DNA from: Aurelia coerulea | Taxonomy: Eukaryota; Cnidaria; Scyphozoa; Semaeostomeae; Ulmaridae | DNA length: 64,000 bases | Assembly: GCA_039566865.1 (NCBI GenBank) | Contig: CM076954.1 | Span: 8,502,001 to 8,566,000, forward strand | Direction of reading: 5' to 3' | Part shown: positions 31,335 through 43,054 of the stretch, piece after piece | Layout of the letters: each line of letters opens with the position of its first letter | Numbering within the stretch: position 1 is the first letter of the stretch | Made by a program: the position numbers and the translations under genes | Notes under the pieces: model-generated | The model's input: only the letters and a program-made list of their open reading frames with translations | Databases searched by the model: none | What the model was told of the DNA's origin: nothing

Positions 31335-32467
31335 AATCTGTAAGTGTATTATAGATAAAATTTGTATATATTGCCACTTAAGCAGCACTTCATGCATCAA
31401 ATAGCATAAGCAAAGCAAAGTTTTTGCAGCCAAAGACAGGGTTTGACTTACATATACTAATTCTTGCAGGATAAAGAGTTATCTTTTAGGCATTTTTCCC
31501 AAACTGGACCTCAAACTAACTTAGAGGAGAGTCACTTCGTTATTAAAACTTTGGACTTTCACCTCCCTGTATCTCGGGAAAGTCCCCCTGACCTCTCGAT
31601 TAATCTACGCGCGTTTCGTAATCTACGCGAATAATATGTGTAAATCAGATGCTCTTTTTAAAAAAATAACCAACTCTTGCGTTTTCATAGTCTAAATATT
31701 TAGTGTCTGAGGAATTTTTTAGGCCTTCTCTCCCCCCCCCTGTATCTCGGAAAAGCCCCCTAACCTCCTAATCAAGGTTTAGATTCTTAATCTACACATA
31801 GAACACATGTAAATCAGATGCTCCCATGAAATACCAACTCTATTCTAGTGTCTGCGTAGCTTTTAGGTCTTAGGCCCTCCTAGCCCCCCTAATCCTGGAA
31901 AAACCACTTCGACCACCCAACCAACATTAATATCCATAATCTATGGACAAGCTTGATCTAAAAAGGCTACTCTGTGAACTCTGCTCCTCTTAGGCTTTCA
32001 TATTCTTGTTGTTAGTCTCTGTGTCATATTTTTAGCCTTTGCCCCCCTGTATCTCCAAAAAGCCCCCTCAACTGCCCGATCAACACCCAGATTCGTAATC
32101 TACGCAAAAATGTGATCTAGAAAAACTATGTCCCATAAATTCCCTCTCTTGGTGACCATGCTCCCCCTCCAGCCTCTGGTCTATAATGGTTTAGTTTACA
32201 CACAGGCAAGTGTTATTGGTATTTTTGCATTGTTTCTCATTATTTTCAATCTTTTTAGCTGACTTTCTTTCACTTGAATAACAAGGGTTGAAAACTAGAC
32301 TGATTACAATGAGTCCCAGTAATCGCTAATCAAAACGAGGCTATTACACCAGACCGAGACCGATCATACTGGGACTCATATTATTACGGCAATATTTTTG
32401 GACTGAATTTTTTCACTTTTGAACGCCCTTTGGAACGAGGCTGCTATACACAGTCATGTACAAAGTA

Positions 32468-33008
32468 TAGACTTATGACATTTCGTCCCTTGTTTCCCTG
32501 CGTTCTTTGATTTGCAGATATCACTTGCTCAATAAGGGACTCATTTCATTACTCTTATAAAATGGGTGCCCTGTGTCAAAATGGCCTAAACTAGCGGGAG
32601 TTCTCATACACTCAACAAAATCGCTTCAATTTCTGGTTTAAAGAGCTTCAACATTGAAAAGCAAACTTTTAGTACAAAGAATAATGTTTTACGAACCTAC
32701 TCATCGCAAAATACATACCTTTCAAGCAGTAATCTTCCTCTGCATAAACAAAATAGATCTATCGCAGCTACGAGAACTCTTTCCCGAATCAACCGTTTTT
32801 TTACACAACAACAACAACAGTCTAAATAGTGCTTCCTTATTGGTTGAAAACTAAATTCTAGCAATTTGATTGGCCAATATGGATCCCCACCATATTGGCC
32901 TAAAGTGGCTACATTTTATAAGAGTAATGAAATGAGTCCCTTATTGAGCAAGTGATATCTGAAAATCAAAGAACGCAGGGAAACAAGGGACGAAATGTCA
33001 TAAGTCTA
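32468..33008. mobile_element. Mutator-type MITE with 9-bp target duplication
   Basis: TAGACTTATGACATTTCGTC at the left end is mirrored at the right end, and the inverted arms continue for more than 100 bp (32468-32600 and ~32880-33008). TACAAAGTA is duplicated exactly at 32459-32467 and 33009-33017. A 9-bp duplication with long arms is typical of Mutator-like elements. There is no coding capacity. Confidence 0.85.
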
Positions 33009-33017
33009 TACAAAGTA

Positions 33018-34384
33018 TACAACAAATACAACCCCATTAGAATTTCTGCAAATTCGATTGATTGATGTTAACCAACGGAAACTCGAAGCTCAAAGCAGAG
33101 TTTCAAGCAGCTTGGCCGGACAGAACAAAGTCTTACGATGAAGAATACCATGAAAACAGTTGGCGACAATATCAAATCTTGTATGTAGGTACTATTTTGC
33201 TGCTTTCACTAGCATTAATTGATTTATTGTGAAGTTTTCAAATCAATGTGTTTCATTTGAAAACTACAATTGTTTGTGCTTTCTGCCTAGGCCCTTATCG
33301 AAACGAGGCAGTCATAGTCATTTCAAAATAATAGCGTTTGATTATGAGTCGTAGTTAGGAGCGTCCGGCAGTATTTCAATAGCGATAATTACGACCATAT
33401 CATCAGTCTAGTTGAAAACAGCAAACTTCGATTTGCAGCCTCGCAAAATGAAATCTTTGCATGCTTTAACTTTGTTTTGAAACTGTTAAAGAGACACAAT
33501 TGCAAATATTTTGTGTCCGAAGATCGCAACGAAATATTTCAAGCATGAACTATGGATTTTGTACATTCCATAAAAAGTTTATGTTTTCCGTACGACTTCT
33601 AGAAGTATGGGGAAAAAGTAAAAGGAAAGGAAGAATGACATATTTGTACCCACACTTTTTTACGGCACGTGCGCATAGACATAAGAAAAAACAATGGACT
33701 AATTCTCGCGCTGCAAGTTTCTTTTATTTGATCTCGGCCAATTAAATTTGTGGCTGTTGTGTCCCTTTAAGCGATGAATGGAAATAACGAGAAACAAGGT
33801 CAAAAGGCGAATGAAATTTACCTTAGTATAAACTGAACCGTTCCAAACTCATTCAGATTAAAGGTATTGATATTACTCTCTGAAAAGTGTTTCGAGATCC
33901 GAAGTGTTGATGCCACAGCAAGCAGTGTATCTACCGGGTGTCCAAATAAAAAGTAACCCTGCTTAAAAAATCACCAAAAATCAGTTATCAAACCTTTGAT
34001 AAAATTTTCTTTTTGACTTGTTTTGTCCAGGACCCAAAAATATTTAAAGGTGATAAAGTGTTTGCTTTTAATACAACAAGGTAGAAAATACTTAATCTTC
34101 TTGCCTAAGAGTCAAAATGTTCAGGTTATTGTATCAGCATTGAAGCTTACCATGATAGTACGAATTTATTTCTGACATTTATGACCAAACTAGAATCTTT
34201 ATATGCACAAAGAAATTGATCTGGCAATTATTAATGCTTTTTGCAGTATGAGTCAAAACCAGGTAGCCCTAAAAAGGGCTAAATTTGCTAATTTTCACAA
34301 ATCTGTTACAAAATCAGCTATGTCTGTGATAATGATTTGATCCTTGATCTACTTGACAAAAAAAGAACATTGAAGATCGGTCGT
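33018..34384. other. Intron sequence with one isolated mariner-like end
   Basis: TACCGGGTGTCCAAATAAAA at about 33936-33955 resembles a Tc1/mariner terminus without a partner nearby. Otherwise nothing is recognised. Confidence 0.4.
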
Positions 34385-34675
34385 AGAAAATTTCTGAAAG
34401 GTAAACCCATAAATCTTGAGAGAGATGCCCATAAATCTGGAAAAATTCTGAAAAGTGTATCCATAAATCCGAAAAAATATCTGAAAAGTATACCCATAAA
34501 TCCGGAAAATGTCTGAAAAGTATACCCATAATCTGTAAAAATCCTAAAAAGTGTCCCTATAAATCCGGAAAATGTCTGAAAAGTATACACCCATAATCTG
34601 TGAAAGTTCTGAAATGTGTACCCATAAATCCGGAAAATGTCTGAAAAGTAGGCCCATAATCTGTAAAATTATTAA
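34385..34675 (+). repeat. Tandem array, ~32-bp unit
   Basis: About nine copies of a unit close to CCGGAAAATGTCTGAAAAGT + ATACCCATAAAT, with two alternating forms (CCATAAATCCGG and CCATAATCTGT). Confidence 0.85.
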
Positions 34676-34699
34676 GCTGTTCGGCCCTTTGAGTTAATT

Positions 34700-35090
34700 T
34701 ACCTAATATGAGCTGGGGTGCTGTGCGATTGATCCAGCTGTGCTCCCCATTTTGGTCTGATATGCCCATTATGGGATTATTAGCTGGGTTGATGTGCAAT
34801 TGATCCAGCTATATTGCCCATCTTAGGGTCATTTATTATTAGCTGGGTTGCTGTGCAATTGATCCAGCTATGCTGCCCAGTTTTACCTGATATGAGCTGG
34901 GTTGCTGTGCAATTGATCCAGCTATTCTGCCCATCTTGGGGTCATTTATTATTAGCTGGGTTGCTGTGCAATCGATCCAGCTATGCTGCCCTGTTGTACC
35001 TGAAATGAGCCGGGTTACTGTGCAATTGATCCAGCTATTCCACCCTGTTTTACCTGGTAGGAGCCGGGTTGCTGTGTAATTGAGTAGCTA
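34700..35090 (+). repeat. Tandem array, ~55-72-bp unit
   Basis: About seven copies of AGCTGGGTTGCTGTGCAATT + GATCCAGCTATGCTGCCC. A ~20-base segment (near ATCTTGGGGTCATTTATTAT) is present in alternate copies, giving a two-unit higher-order pattern. Weaker copies continue to about 36720 around the mariner insertion. Confidence 0.85.
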
Positions 35091-35504
35091 TTTAATTCCA
35101 CTCGATTTTGTCCTCTTATATCTTTTGTGTGATGGTATTGTTTTTAACTTTTGTTTTGTCTGCAATTGAGATTATCTTGCACTCTACTAATGAGTTATTG
35201 TGCAATTGCGCCCAGATTTACCATCAAATGTCATGATCTACAATGGGGGTAAATTACAACAAACCCCTGGTATCGTGCCAATGAGACCCGCTAATATGCT
35301 GTTAATGAATTGCCAGGTGAATAAGCCAAGATTTCCGTTGTGTTTCATTGTTATATTACTGGTTTGCAATTGAGACCAACTTGTGTGCAGTTAATGAGAG
35401 GCAGTATGCATGCCCCCAGTGCCCATTTAAAATTCACTACCCACCAATACAACTAAATTACAATAACCTTCAATGCTTCGATAATTGCCAAACAACCAGA
35501 TGTA

Positions 35505-36490
35505 CCGGGTGTCCCAAAAAAAATGCAACGGATTTGATTGGGACTAGCGACAAGAATTTAGGTCCAATCAGTCCAAAATAATTTTTGATATAATCCTCGA
35601 TAGCTAACTTGAAGATAGATACCTTGTTTGTTGATATTGGTGCATGGAGAGTTGGAATATCAATCTTGAAAGTCCAAATTTGCTTCCATCTCCAAACCAG
35701 AGGTTTCAGGTTTTGGCCTAACTGAAAACGTCTCGAGGAATCGCCTCAGTCATTGCATAGTGTAGTATTGTGAGCATGCTAAGGCACACATGTTTAGACA
35801 CACATTTCAATTGAAATTTGAAAGCTAAAAATTGACAAACATAACAATGTCGAAGGGAAAATTCACAATGGAAGATATTTGTTCAATCATAGTGCACCTG
35901 CAAAAGAGCCAAGCACGAATGAGCAATTTTAAGGATCATATCCATGGATAATTTTCCCTTGGGTATATTTGATTTCTTGTTTCGTAATAATTCGAAGAAA
36001 TATTAAACAAAATGCATTTCATTAAAGTCATGAAGATTGCAAGAACTAATTCATTTTTCATACCCAAGCAAACTATTTCGCGTATTACTTTCTTTTATGA
36101 GACAGATGCAATGTTAACTTTTCGAAACTTTTGAAGCATAAAAAAAGATTTCTTTTCAGGACAAAATTGATGAATTTGATTGAATTTCTATTCAAATATT
36201 TTCCTCAGCATGAGGCTTTATTCTCTTATTACACGATAATTCAGGAGATTCCCCAGAATAGCGCGTTTGCAGTTTAGGCCAAAACCCAAAAGCTCTGGTT
36301 TGGAGGTTCAGGCAAATTTCAACTTTGAAGATTAATATTCCCATTCTCCATTCACCAATATCAACAAACAAGGTATCTATCTTCAAGTTAGCTATCGAGG
36401 ATTATATAAAGAATCATTATTGATTGATTGGACTGAAATTCTTGTCGCTAGTCCCGATCAAATCCGTTGCGTTTTTTTTGGGACACCCGG
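35505..36490. mobile_element. Tc1/mariner element with ~240-bp inverted repeats
   Basis: It starts CCGGGTGTCCCAAAAAAAAT and ends with the complement, flanked by TA (35503-35504, 36491-36492). The arms 35505-35745 and about 36245-36490 are inverted copies. The flanking segments (AGATTTACCATCAA...AACAAACCC) recur on both sides, consistent with insertion into the tandem-repeat region. The arms are unusually long for a mariner. Confidence 0.85.
35847..35951 (+). pseudogene. mariner-type transposase N-terminal remnant
   Basis: ATG opens a 34-codon frame (MSKGKFTMEDICSIIVHLQK and SQARMSNFK) ending at TAA. Its position in the loop and the helix-forming start fit a helix-turn-helix N-terminus of a mariner transposase. 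No catalytic domain follows. Confidence 0.4.
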
Positions 36491-36825
36491 TATTGTTTTA
36501 GCTGCGGTGCTATACGTGCTGAGTTGCTATGCAGCTTTATCAATTTGCCTGCTATGAATGAATTGTGATCATGAGCCCAGATTTACCATCAATTTCCATG
36601 AGCCACAGTAGTGGGGGCTAAATTACAACAAACCCCCTGGATTACTCCTCACTTTTTGTTCTCTTAGCTACGGTATGTTGCTGTGCAAGAGAGACCAACT
36701 CAATGTGCTAATAATGAGTTGCTGTGCGAATGAGCCCAGTTTTGCTTCAAATTTTATTGGCAATAAATGCAGCAAAATTAGAATAATCCCAGAGTGTTCC
36801 AACTGGTACCAAAACGGAACCTTAA

Positions 36826-38916
36826 CCCTAATCCATATGGACTTTTTTCGAGCTAGCATTTATGGCGGGGGGCTTTCCACCCCCCCTCCCCTTCTGAAAA
36901 CTGCCTTAGACTCATCCGAATTCAATACAACTTGACACAGTCATAGAACAGGTAATTTGTAGCTCGTTGCATACGGTTTCAGTAGATCTGCATTGCAGTT
37001 CATCCATAGCTATCTCGTCGACAGGAAACAAAGGGTAAAGGTCAATGGTTCATTCAGCACGTGGACAAAGACCACCCTAGGTGTACCGCAAGGCTCTGTC
37101 CTAGGCCCCCTCTTGTTCAACATATACCTGAATGAATTGTTCCTGTTCCTAGAGGAGACCGAAATATGTAACTATGCGGACGATACAACGATTTATGCGT
37201 ATGGTCCAAAAATCGATAATGTAATTGCGCATTTAGAAAATGATGCCCTTAAGTTAACTGAGTGGTTTCCGAACAATCTCATGAAGCTAAATGAGGATAA
37301 ATGCTATTTAATGATTTTCGGTGCAAAGGACAATGAAGTATCCATCAAAATAGGAGGCGCTTGTTTGAAAGAATCTACAGAGGAGAATCTTCTTGGCATA
37401 AAATTTGATCGATCTCTTTCCTGCAAACAACATGTCAAATCTCTATGTAAGAAAGCCAGCCAAAAACTTCATGCTCTTAACCGAATATCCTGTTACATGG
37501 ACACAGAAAAACTGCAGCAACTAATGCGTGCTTTCATATTATCCTATTTTAGCTATTGTCCACTTGTTTGGATGTTTTGCGATAGAACCTTGAATGAAAG
37601 AATAAATCACGTTCACGAAAGGGCTTTGCGCATTGCACAGAAAGATTACGAACATGATTTTGGTTTTCTCCTGGAGCAAACAAATTCAGTACCCATCCAT
37701 ATAAGAAACCTACAGTTGCTTATGACTGAGATTTTTAAAACAAAATTAGATCTAAGTCCAACTTTTATGAAGGATATTTTCACGCAGCGGAACACTGGCT
37801 ACGCCTTGAGGCATGGGACCGACGCGCTGCTTCCAAAAGTACGCACTACGTCCTTTGGAATCGAGTCTGTAGCTTTCCTTGCAAATAGGATGTGGCAGCT
37901 GCTACCAAACGAAATAAAAGACTCCACCACCCTTCAAATTTTCAAAAAGCAAATACGGTGCTGGAATGGTGATAAATGCAACTGTAGGCTTTGCAAAACA
38001 TATGTACAACAGGTTGGGTTCATAACAGGATAGTTAGTGAAATTACTGTAATTATACATATACATATTATTTTTAGATTAGATTGTAAATTTTGTAAATA
38101 AGTAGGCCTTAATTAGCCGTAATTTTAGCTATGGTTTCGTTTTCAGCCTACTTTGTAAATAAATTAATGATGATGATGACGATGATGATAATTTGGGTAT
38201 GGCCGCCACGCCTTGTGACGTCACAGTGACGTCACGAAGCTGAAAATCTGTGAAAATCAGGCTTCCAAGTTGAATTCAAGTTTAATGAAGATTTTGCACG
38301 AACTTTATGCAGTTTTGGTTCAGTTTGTCGACATATGTGGTGATAAAATGTTATTTTATTGAAAATAACGATTTTGGAGTGATATTTTGGCAGAAATTAG
38401 CCGAATCTTATGACGTCATTTGTGCGATTAATTTATTCTATGTAAAAAGAGACCAAAAGAACCCGCAAAATTGTGATTATCTATAACAAATGTATAATTA
38501 GAGTGTTTTTCATTGTAAAAGTTCGAAAAAATTTGAAAAATTGCTAATTATTCCAAAATGGCGGCCAAAATGACGTCATTATCAAAAAATGCTAACATCA
38601 TCAAATTCCACAAATTCCGGTATCAAATCGAAGCCCTTTGTTTGCTGATTCATTTGCCGTACAATACTTCATAATTCAATCACATAATTCCATTGAAAGC
38701 ATTGAAAACAATGATTTTGCTGCTATCTCCTTCCAAATATGGGCATATCACGTGACCTGTGAGTCCTATTGTTCAAATATTTTTCCACCAAAATGTGGCT
38801 AATAGATAATTAGTAAAAGTCAGGGAGGCTTGGGGACATGGCAAATGTCGTTTAAAAACGCGGCAAATAAAACCTTGAGGGGGGTGGAATCCACCCCCCC
38901 CCCATTGGGATTAGGG
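36826..38916. mobile_element. piggyBac-type element holding a LINE insertion
   Basis: TTAA occurs at 36822-36825 and 38917-38920. Inside them are CCCTAATCCATATGG and CCATTGGGATTAGGG, inverted with two mismatches. Both ends have G/C-run hairpins (GGGGGGCTTTCCACCCCCC and GGGGGGTGGAATCCACCCCC). TTAA plus a CCCT start is diagnostic of piggyBac. The original interior is 36845-36960 and 38195-38880 and lacks a transposase. Confidence 0.85.
36965..38192 (+). pseudogene. LINE alpha copy, truncated in the RT
   Basis: A 346-codon open frame (36993-38033) starts just before the RT palm: LVDRKQRVKVNGSFSTW, LGVPQGSVLGPLLFN, catalytic NYADDTTIY near 37170, LLGIKFDRSLS, YCPLVWMF, NLQLLMTEIFKTK and a Cys-rich end CNCRLCKTY. 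It matches the copy at 56145-57539. The short 3' UTR ends in a GATGAT tail (38166-38192). Truncation is at the 5' end, the frame is otherwise intact, and it is nested in a piggyBac-type element. Confidence 0.85.
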
Positions 38917-38920
38917 TTAA

Positions 38921-40010
38921 ACACTGTCAATAGCTGTGCTGCCGAGCAATTGATACGGACTTGAGTGCTAGTTTGCCTCCCAATTTCCTGTTGAGGGCGT
39001 AATGTCTTACATAAGCAGGGTTGATGAGTATGGGCCAGCTGCAACAACTACAAGCCAGTAATAGTCTCTGTATCTACTCTTCATTAGCCTAGTTGCTGCA
39101 ACACCAATAAGTTTGTATGCTAATCTTATGATGAATTACTGTACGTGCAATTTATAAATTGGCCCTTGTAATACCTTGTACGAACATCCCTTACCATTAA
39201 TCCTATCTTGTATTTCGATAGTTCACTCTCTCAGCTTACGGTACAGCCGCACCTGTGTGGAGATACACAGAACTAAATTTTACATGCGCTGAATAGACCA
39301 TTTTGACATTTGAAAAAAGGGTCTGGGGAGAGCAATATTTTTCTGGTAAATGGCTGCCACAGGGCTTTCATGAACGATAAATTGAATTCTACAAATCTAT
39401 TGGTTTCAAAGTCACGATCAAAAATAAGGAAATAAGCTGCCCAAAATGTTCCTGGAAGCTGTCCTATGACCCATAAGCCTCGTAACAGAAGGGGGACTCT
39501 CTCTCCTACCCAGACCTCGAATCTAACGGCTTTTTGCGTTTGGCGGGAAAGTATTCGTCATTCTTTCTGTTTACCAAAATAAACGAAGCAAGTCTTGATA
39601 CAAGTGCAAGATGAAAGTCTTGCAACGAAACCTTGGAATTATAGTTGTGTCGCTATGAGATGTGTAGACTGGAAAAGATATGAATTCAGGATTGTGTGGA
39701 ATCTTGCTTGACAGCATTTGATACGCGTTTGTGTTGTGTTTGAAGATTTTTTTGTTTCAAAACAAATCTTGAAAATTCATGATGATATCGGGAGGAAAGA
39801 GTTTGGACAACATATAGAAAGAACAAGAACTTTTATTTTCACCGGTGAGTTGAAATTTAGACTTCCTTTTTTGCATAAACTGCTTGCCATATGTCACAAT
39901 ATTTTCCAGTAAACAGGGCAGAGAAGCCACCGATGATGGTCTTACTGTACCTTTATATAGTGGCGGTTGTGTTATATTCTCACAGACCTTATGCTCTCCT
40001 TACCAAATAT
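38921..40010. other. Intron sequence, no feature recognised
   Basis: No open frame or repeat with recognisable content. Confidence 0.35.
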
Positions 40011-40012
40011 TT

Positions 40013-40110
40013 AGTTATTTTCTAATTCATTGCATTCAACCGAAAATAACTTTATTTATTAACTAAACTACAATACACATAAAGTAGTGAGGTCAGTCTA
40101 GCAAGATTGT
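40013..40110 (-). repeat. DIRS split repeat B2
   Basis: CTAATTCATTGCATTCAACC... to GTCTAGCAAGATTGTA matches 40400-40495 with three differences over ~95 bases. Confidence 0.8.
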
Positions 40111-40227
40111 ATATAGGTGTGCCAAATAGAGCTAACACGGAAAACACATTATTCCTATCGCTCGTACGTTCATTTGATACATGTAACGTGAATCTCTGAA
40201 AACAGGGAGGGGATGGGTGGGAGGGAT

Positions 40228-40400
40228 CCTATCTTTCATAAAAGTACTTGCTATCGACCTGTGATTCTCCACGCCTTGAAGAGCTTTTTATATTTGCCTA
40301 CTAAGCACGCCTCCACGGAGATCGTGCAACAGTATTCCCCTAAGAAACTTAACAATGCTACTACAAAATAGTTTCCTATTGTACTGTTAATAAATTCATT
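40228..40400 (-). repeat. DIRS split repeat A2
   Basis: CCTATCTTTCATAAAAGTAC through GAGATCGTGCAACAGTATTC to TAATAAATTCA is the intact version of the A1 repeat that is split at 45698/53673. It acts as an empty-site control for the LINE insertion. Confidence 0.85.
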
Positions 40401-40495
40401 TATTTTCTAATTCATTGCATTCAACCGAAAATAACTTTATTTATTAACTAAACTACAATATACATATAGTAGTGAGGTCAGTCTAGCAAGATTGT
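40400..40495 (-). repeat. DIRS split repeat B1
   Basis: Direct repeat of 40013-40110, placed immediately upstream of A2 in the element's orientation. Confidence 0.8.
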
Positions 40496-40699
40496 AATTT
40501 GTCAAGAGGGGGCATTTTTTCTGAGCGTATAAGCAATGGCAATGGCGAAACCTAAATTAATCACCTACACAACCTGGTTCTCAAAATCGTGAAAATATGG
40601 TATTTCTACTATTTGTTTATTTCAAGCACAACATATCTCCATCGATGATTGTATATATACTAAAGTCCAAATGAAACTGAAAGCAGTTCAGGTAAACTG

Positions 40700-41420
40700 T
40701 CCTTTACATAACCATGCTTTGCGAGTTCAGACTTTCAACGTCCATGTTTTTGAACAGTTTGTCTTTAATCCCATCATACGCCGCTGCTGACGCGCCTCCG
40801 GAGCGCAAACGATCTAATCCGAATTTGTTTTGGATTCAATCCCATTTCTCCAAGTAATTTCATGACGGCCTCTCACTGGCTGTTGCATAGGATAGATCGT
40901 AACGATTGTGCGTCTTAAGGTAAGATACTGAACGAAAGAAGTAGTCTTCAAATTCATCGCAAATTCCTGCCACCAATATGATCCATATAAGATTTAAGTG
41001 CAATGATGATATGGGCTCTTTCTTTTCAGTAGCTTTCTTGAGCATGTTCTTACAAAGGTGTGAATTGGTTGGGTCGTCAAGACAGGCTATCTTGTGGAAA
41101 TGCTTGATTGTATAAAATGCACTTTCGATTACACTTAAGGGACTCCTTCCACTGGGGCAGCTTGGTCAGAAATAATGCAACGTGAATTGGCTTTGCAGGA
41201 AAGTGTGATATTTCAGGAATTGTTTTTTGTTTTTTGTTTTGGACCAATTTAACCATTTGTTAAAGCCAGATTTATATCTATCTTGAGTGTTCTTAGACCT
41301 TGATTTTGACAACAACAACAAAGTAGGAATGTTCATTGCTAAATGTTTCAGTTGTTCATCTTGAATTTGATCTTTGAATGCTTTTTCAATTGATGCTAGA
41401 GGTGAAGAAGGACAATTCAT
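40700..41420 (-). pseudogene. DIRS tyrosine recombinase (broken)
   Basis: 41420-41166 encodes the N-terminal core-binding domain, with LLLSKSRSKNTQDRYKSGFN and KWLNWSK. 41045-40860 covers the start of the catalytic domain (MLKKATEKKEPISSLHL). Across frames near 40800 the arginine box appears as RLRSGGASAAA. The C-terminal tyrosine region follows in other frames near 40700. Several frameshifts and stops separate these pieces. A tyrosine recombinase downstream of RT-RNase H is the mark of DIRS-type elements. Confidence 0.7.
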
Positions 41421-41956
41421 TACGGTGAAAAGCCTGTGTCGTTACTGCTGCCATACAAGAGGCAGAATTATCAACTTTGCTTATTACGAGTACACAAGAA
41501 ACAATTAGCCATGCATATCTTTCTGCCCTCTAAGGCGCAGCAGAGGTGTTCTAGCCTCTAAGGCACTAGTTATTTCAAACATGACGAATAATTAAGTGTA
41601 TTACTAGCCTCCAAGGCATATTTCTCGCCTCTAAGGCATATTACTCGCCTGCAAGGCACTTAGAGTTACTCTACATAGCTATCAACTGACCTCCAAGGTT
41701 CAGCAGAACACAATTAACATGATAAAGATGACTCATGACTCGATTTTAAGTACACTATGATTCCTCCTTTGATACAAGTCAAATCAGTGACAGAAAATGG
41801 GCAAGAGCCAGGTATTATAACATCTCTCTTTTGCTCATTACGAGTACAAGAAACCATTAGCCATATGCATATTTTGCTGGCTTTTAAGGCGCAGCAGAAA
41901 TGTTCTAGCCTCTGAGGCACTAGTCATTTCAAACATGACGAATAGTAAAGCACATT

Positions 41957-42255
41957 ACTAGCCTTTTCTTTTTCTTTTCTTTTGAGGGGACCATAATGGA
42001 AGTAAGGTCAGTATGACCTTTCAATGCTATCCCTGCCACTACAATTAGGGGTGTTTTTACCGGTATTTATCTAATGATTTGTCATTCTATTTGATCTATT
42101 TTTAGCTTTCAAAACTTATAAATTTTATTCATTTCTTGTAAATCTTTTATTTGTTATGTGGCAAAATTGTACATACATGTACATACATACATACATAAAT
42201 ACATACATACATACATACATACATACATACATACATACATACATACATACATACA

Positions 42256-42286
<31 letters not shown>

Positions 42287-42400
42287 TGATTACTGATGAA
42301 GGCTTACGCCGAAACGTTTAAAGAATGTGTTTTTTCTGAGTTGACATACATACATACATACATACATACATACATACATACATACATACATACATACATA
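41957..42400 (+). mobile_element. LINE 3' end with long (CATA)n tail
   Basis: A T-rich start, a 3' UTR with GACCATAATGGAAGTAAGGT, and TTGTAAATCTTTTATTTGTT leading into (CATA)n (42178-42284 and 42344-42400). It is inserted inside unit 2 of the tandem duplication at TAGCC, which appears on both sides. No ORF remains. Confidence 0.65.
42284..42343 (+). ncRNA. Hammerhead-like core between two (CATA)n tracts
   Basis: CTGATGA (42293-42299), a GGC/GCC stem II with TTAC loop, and GAAAC (42311-42315) form the catalytic core of a hammerhead. ACGTT and AATGT nearby can pair as stem III, but the cleavage position would then be G, and no convincing stem I was found. It is a ribozyme relic of Penelope or retrozyme type rather than a clearly active one. 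Confidence 0.4.
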
Positions 42401-43054
42401 GCCTCCAAGGTAGATTACTTGCCTGCAAGGCACTTAGAGATACTCTAGATAGCTATCACTGACCTCCAAGGTTCAGCAGAACACAATTAACATGATAAAG
42501 ATGACTTATGGTTCGATTTTAAGTACTATGACATGATTCCTCCTTTCATACAAATCAAACCAATGACAGAAATTGGGCAAGAGCCAGGTATCATAACATT
42601 ATCCACATTTCTAAATATCATGTTATCCTTAACAAAGTAACGAAAAATGTTATTTTTTGCACATAGCATTGGCCAGTAGACAGCTGATTCCCAGAAAGGT
42701 ATGACCAAGGTACCACGTACCCTCCCACAGGGAATCCACTACTAAGATTGCCTTCTAAAAGTAAACTTCGTTTCTTTCCGAAAAGTTCGTTTCTATCCAA
42801 AATGATGTGATCGCTTTTGAAATTTTCTTTGTCTTCCCTCTGCGATGCCGTGACCCTCCTTTCAGTAATATATCTAACAACCGGCGGAATATCCTCGACA
42901 GGAGGTACCAGTCAGTTTTTTCCGCATTCCCAGTTTTTCAAAAATGCAACGACTACCTCGGATTCTGGGCAGAAAACATTTTTAGTTAAACCGTGAAAGT
43001 TCCCTGTTTTGAGAGTTTTCAAATCCGTCCATGGTAAGTGGACCCCATTTTGAG

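Larger units (their letters stand above)
28237..32190. mobile_element. Large palindromic element with outward-facing gene copies
   Basis: 28237-29365 is the reverse complement of about 30785-32190, except that ~280 bases (about 31146-31425) of the right arm are missing from the left. Outermost matching sequence is ATAGACCAGAGGCTGG on the left and its complement on the right. Each arm contains four ~165-bp subrepeats. Each arm also contains, in its inner part, the same decayed coding segment pointing outward. The middle (29366-30784) is unpaired and holds a hAT insertion. The target duplication is uncertain. Confidence 0.8.
41478..42600. repeat. ~340-bp tandem duplication inside DIRS element
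   Basis: 41478-41825 and 41826-42600 (the second split by the LINE tail at 41957-42400) are diverged direct copies sharing ATTACGAGTAC, GGCGCAGCAGA, TTCAAACATGACGAATA, TGCAAGGCACTTAGAG and GGGCAAGAGCCAGGTAT. They also contain short repeats of GCCTCYAAGGCA. This lies between the RNase H and recombinase regions. Confidence 0.7.

Noticed and set aside
33936..33955. Complete mariner element at 33.9 kb
   Set aside because: Only one end-like sequence was found, with no inverted partner nearby.
34385..35090. CRISPR-like array
   Set aside because: Units are directly tandem without unique spacers.
42173..42402. CRISPR-like regular repetition
   Set aside because: It is a simple (CATA)n tract with one 60-base interruption; there are no unique spacers and the genome is animal.
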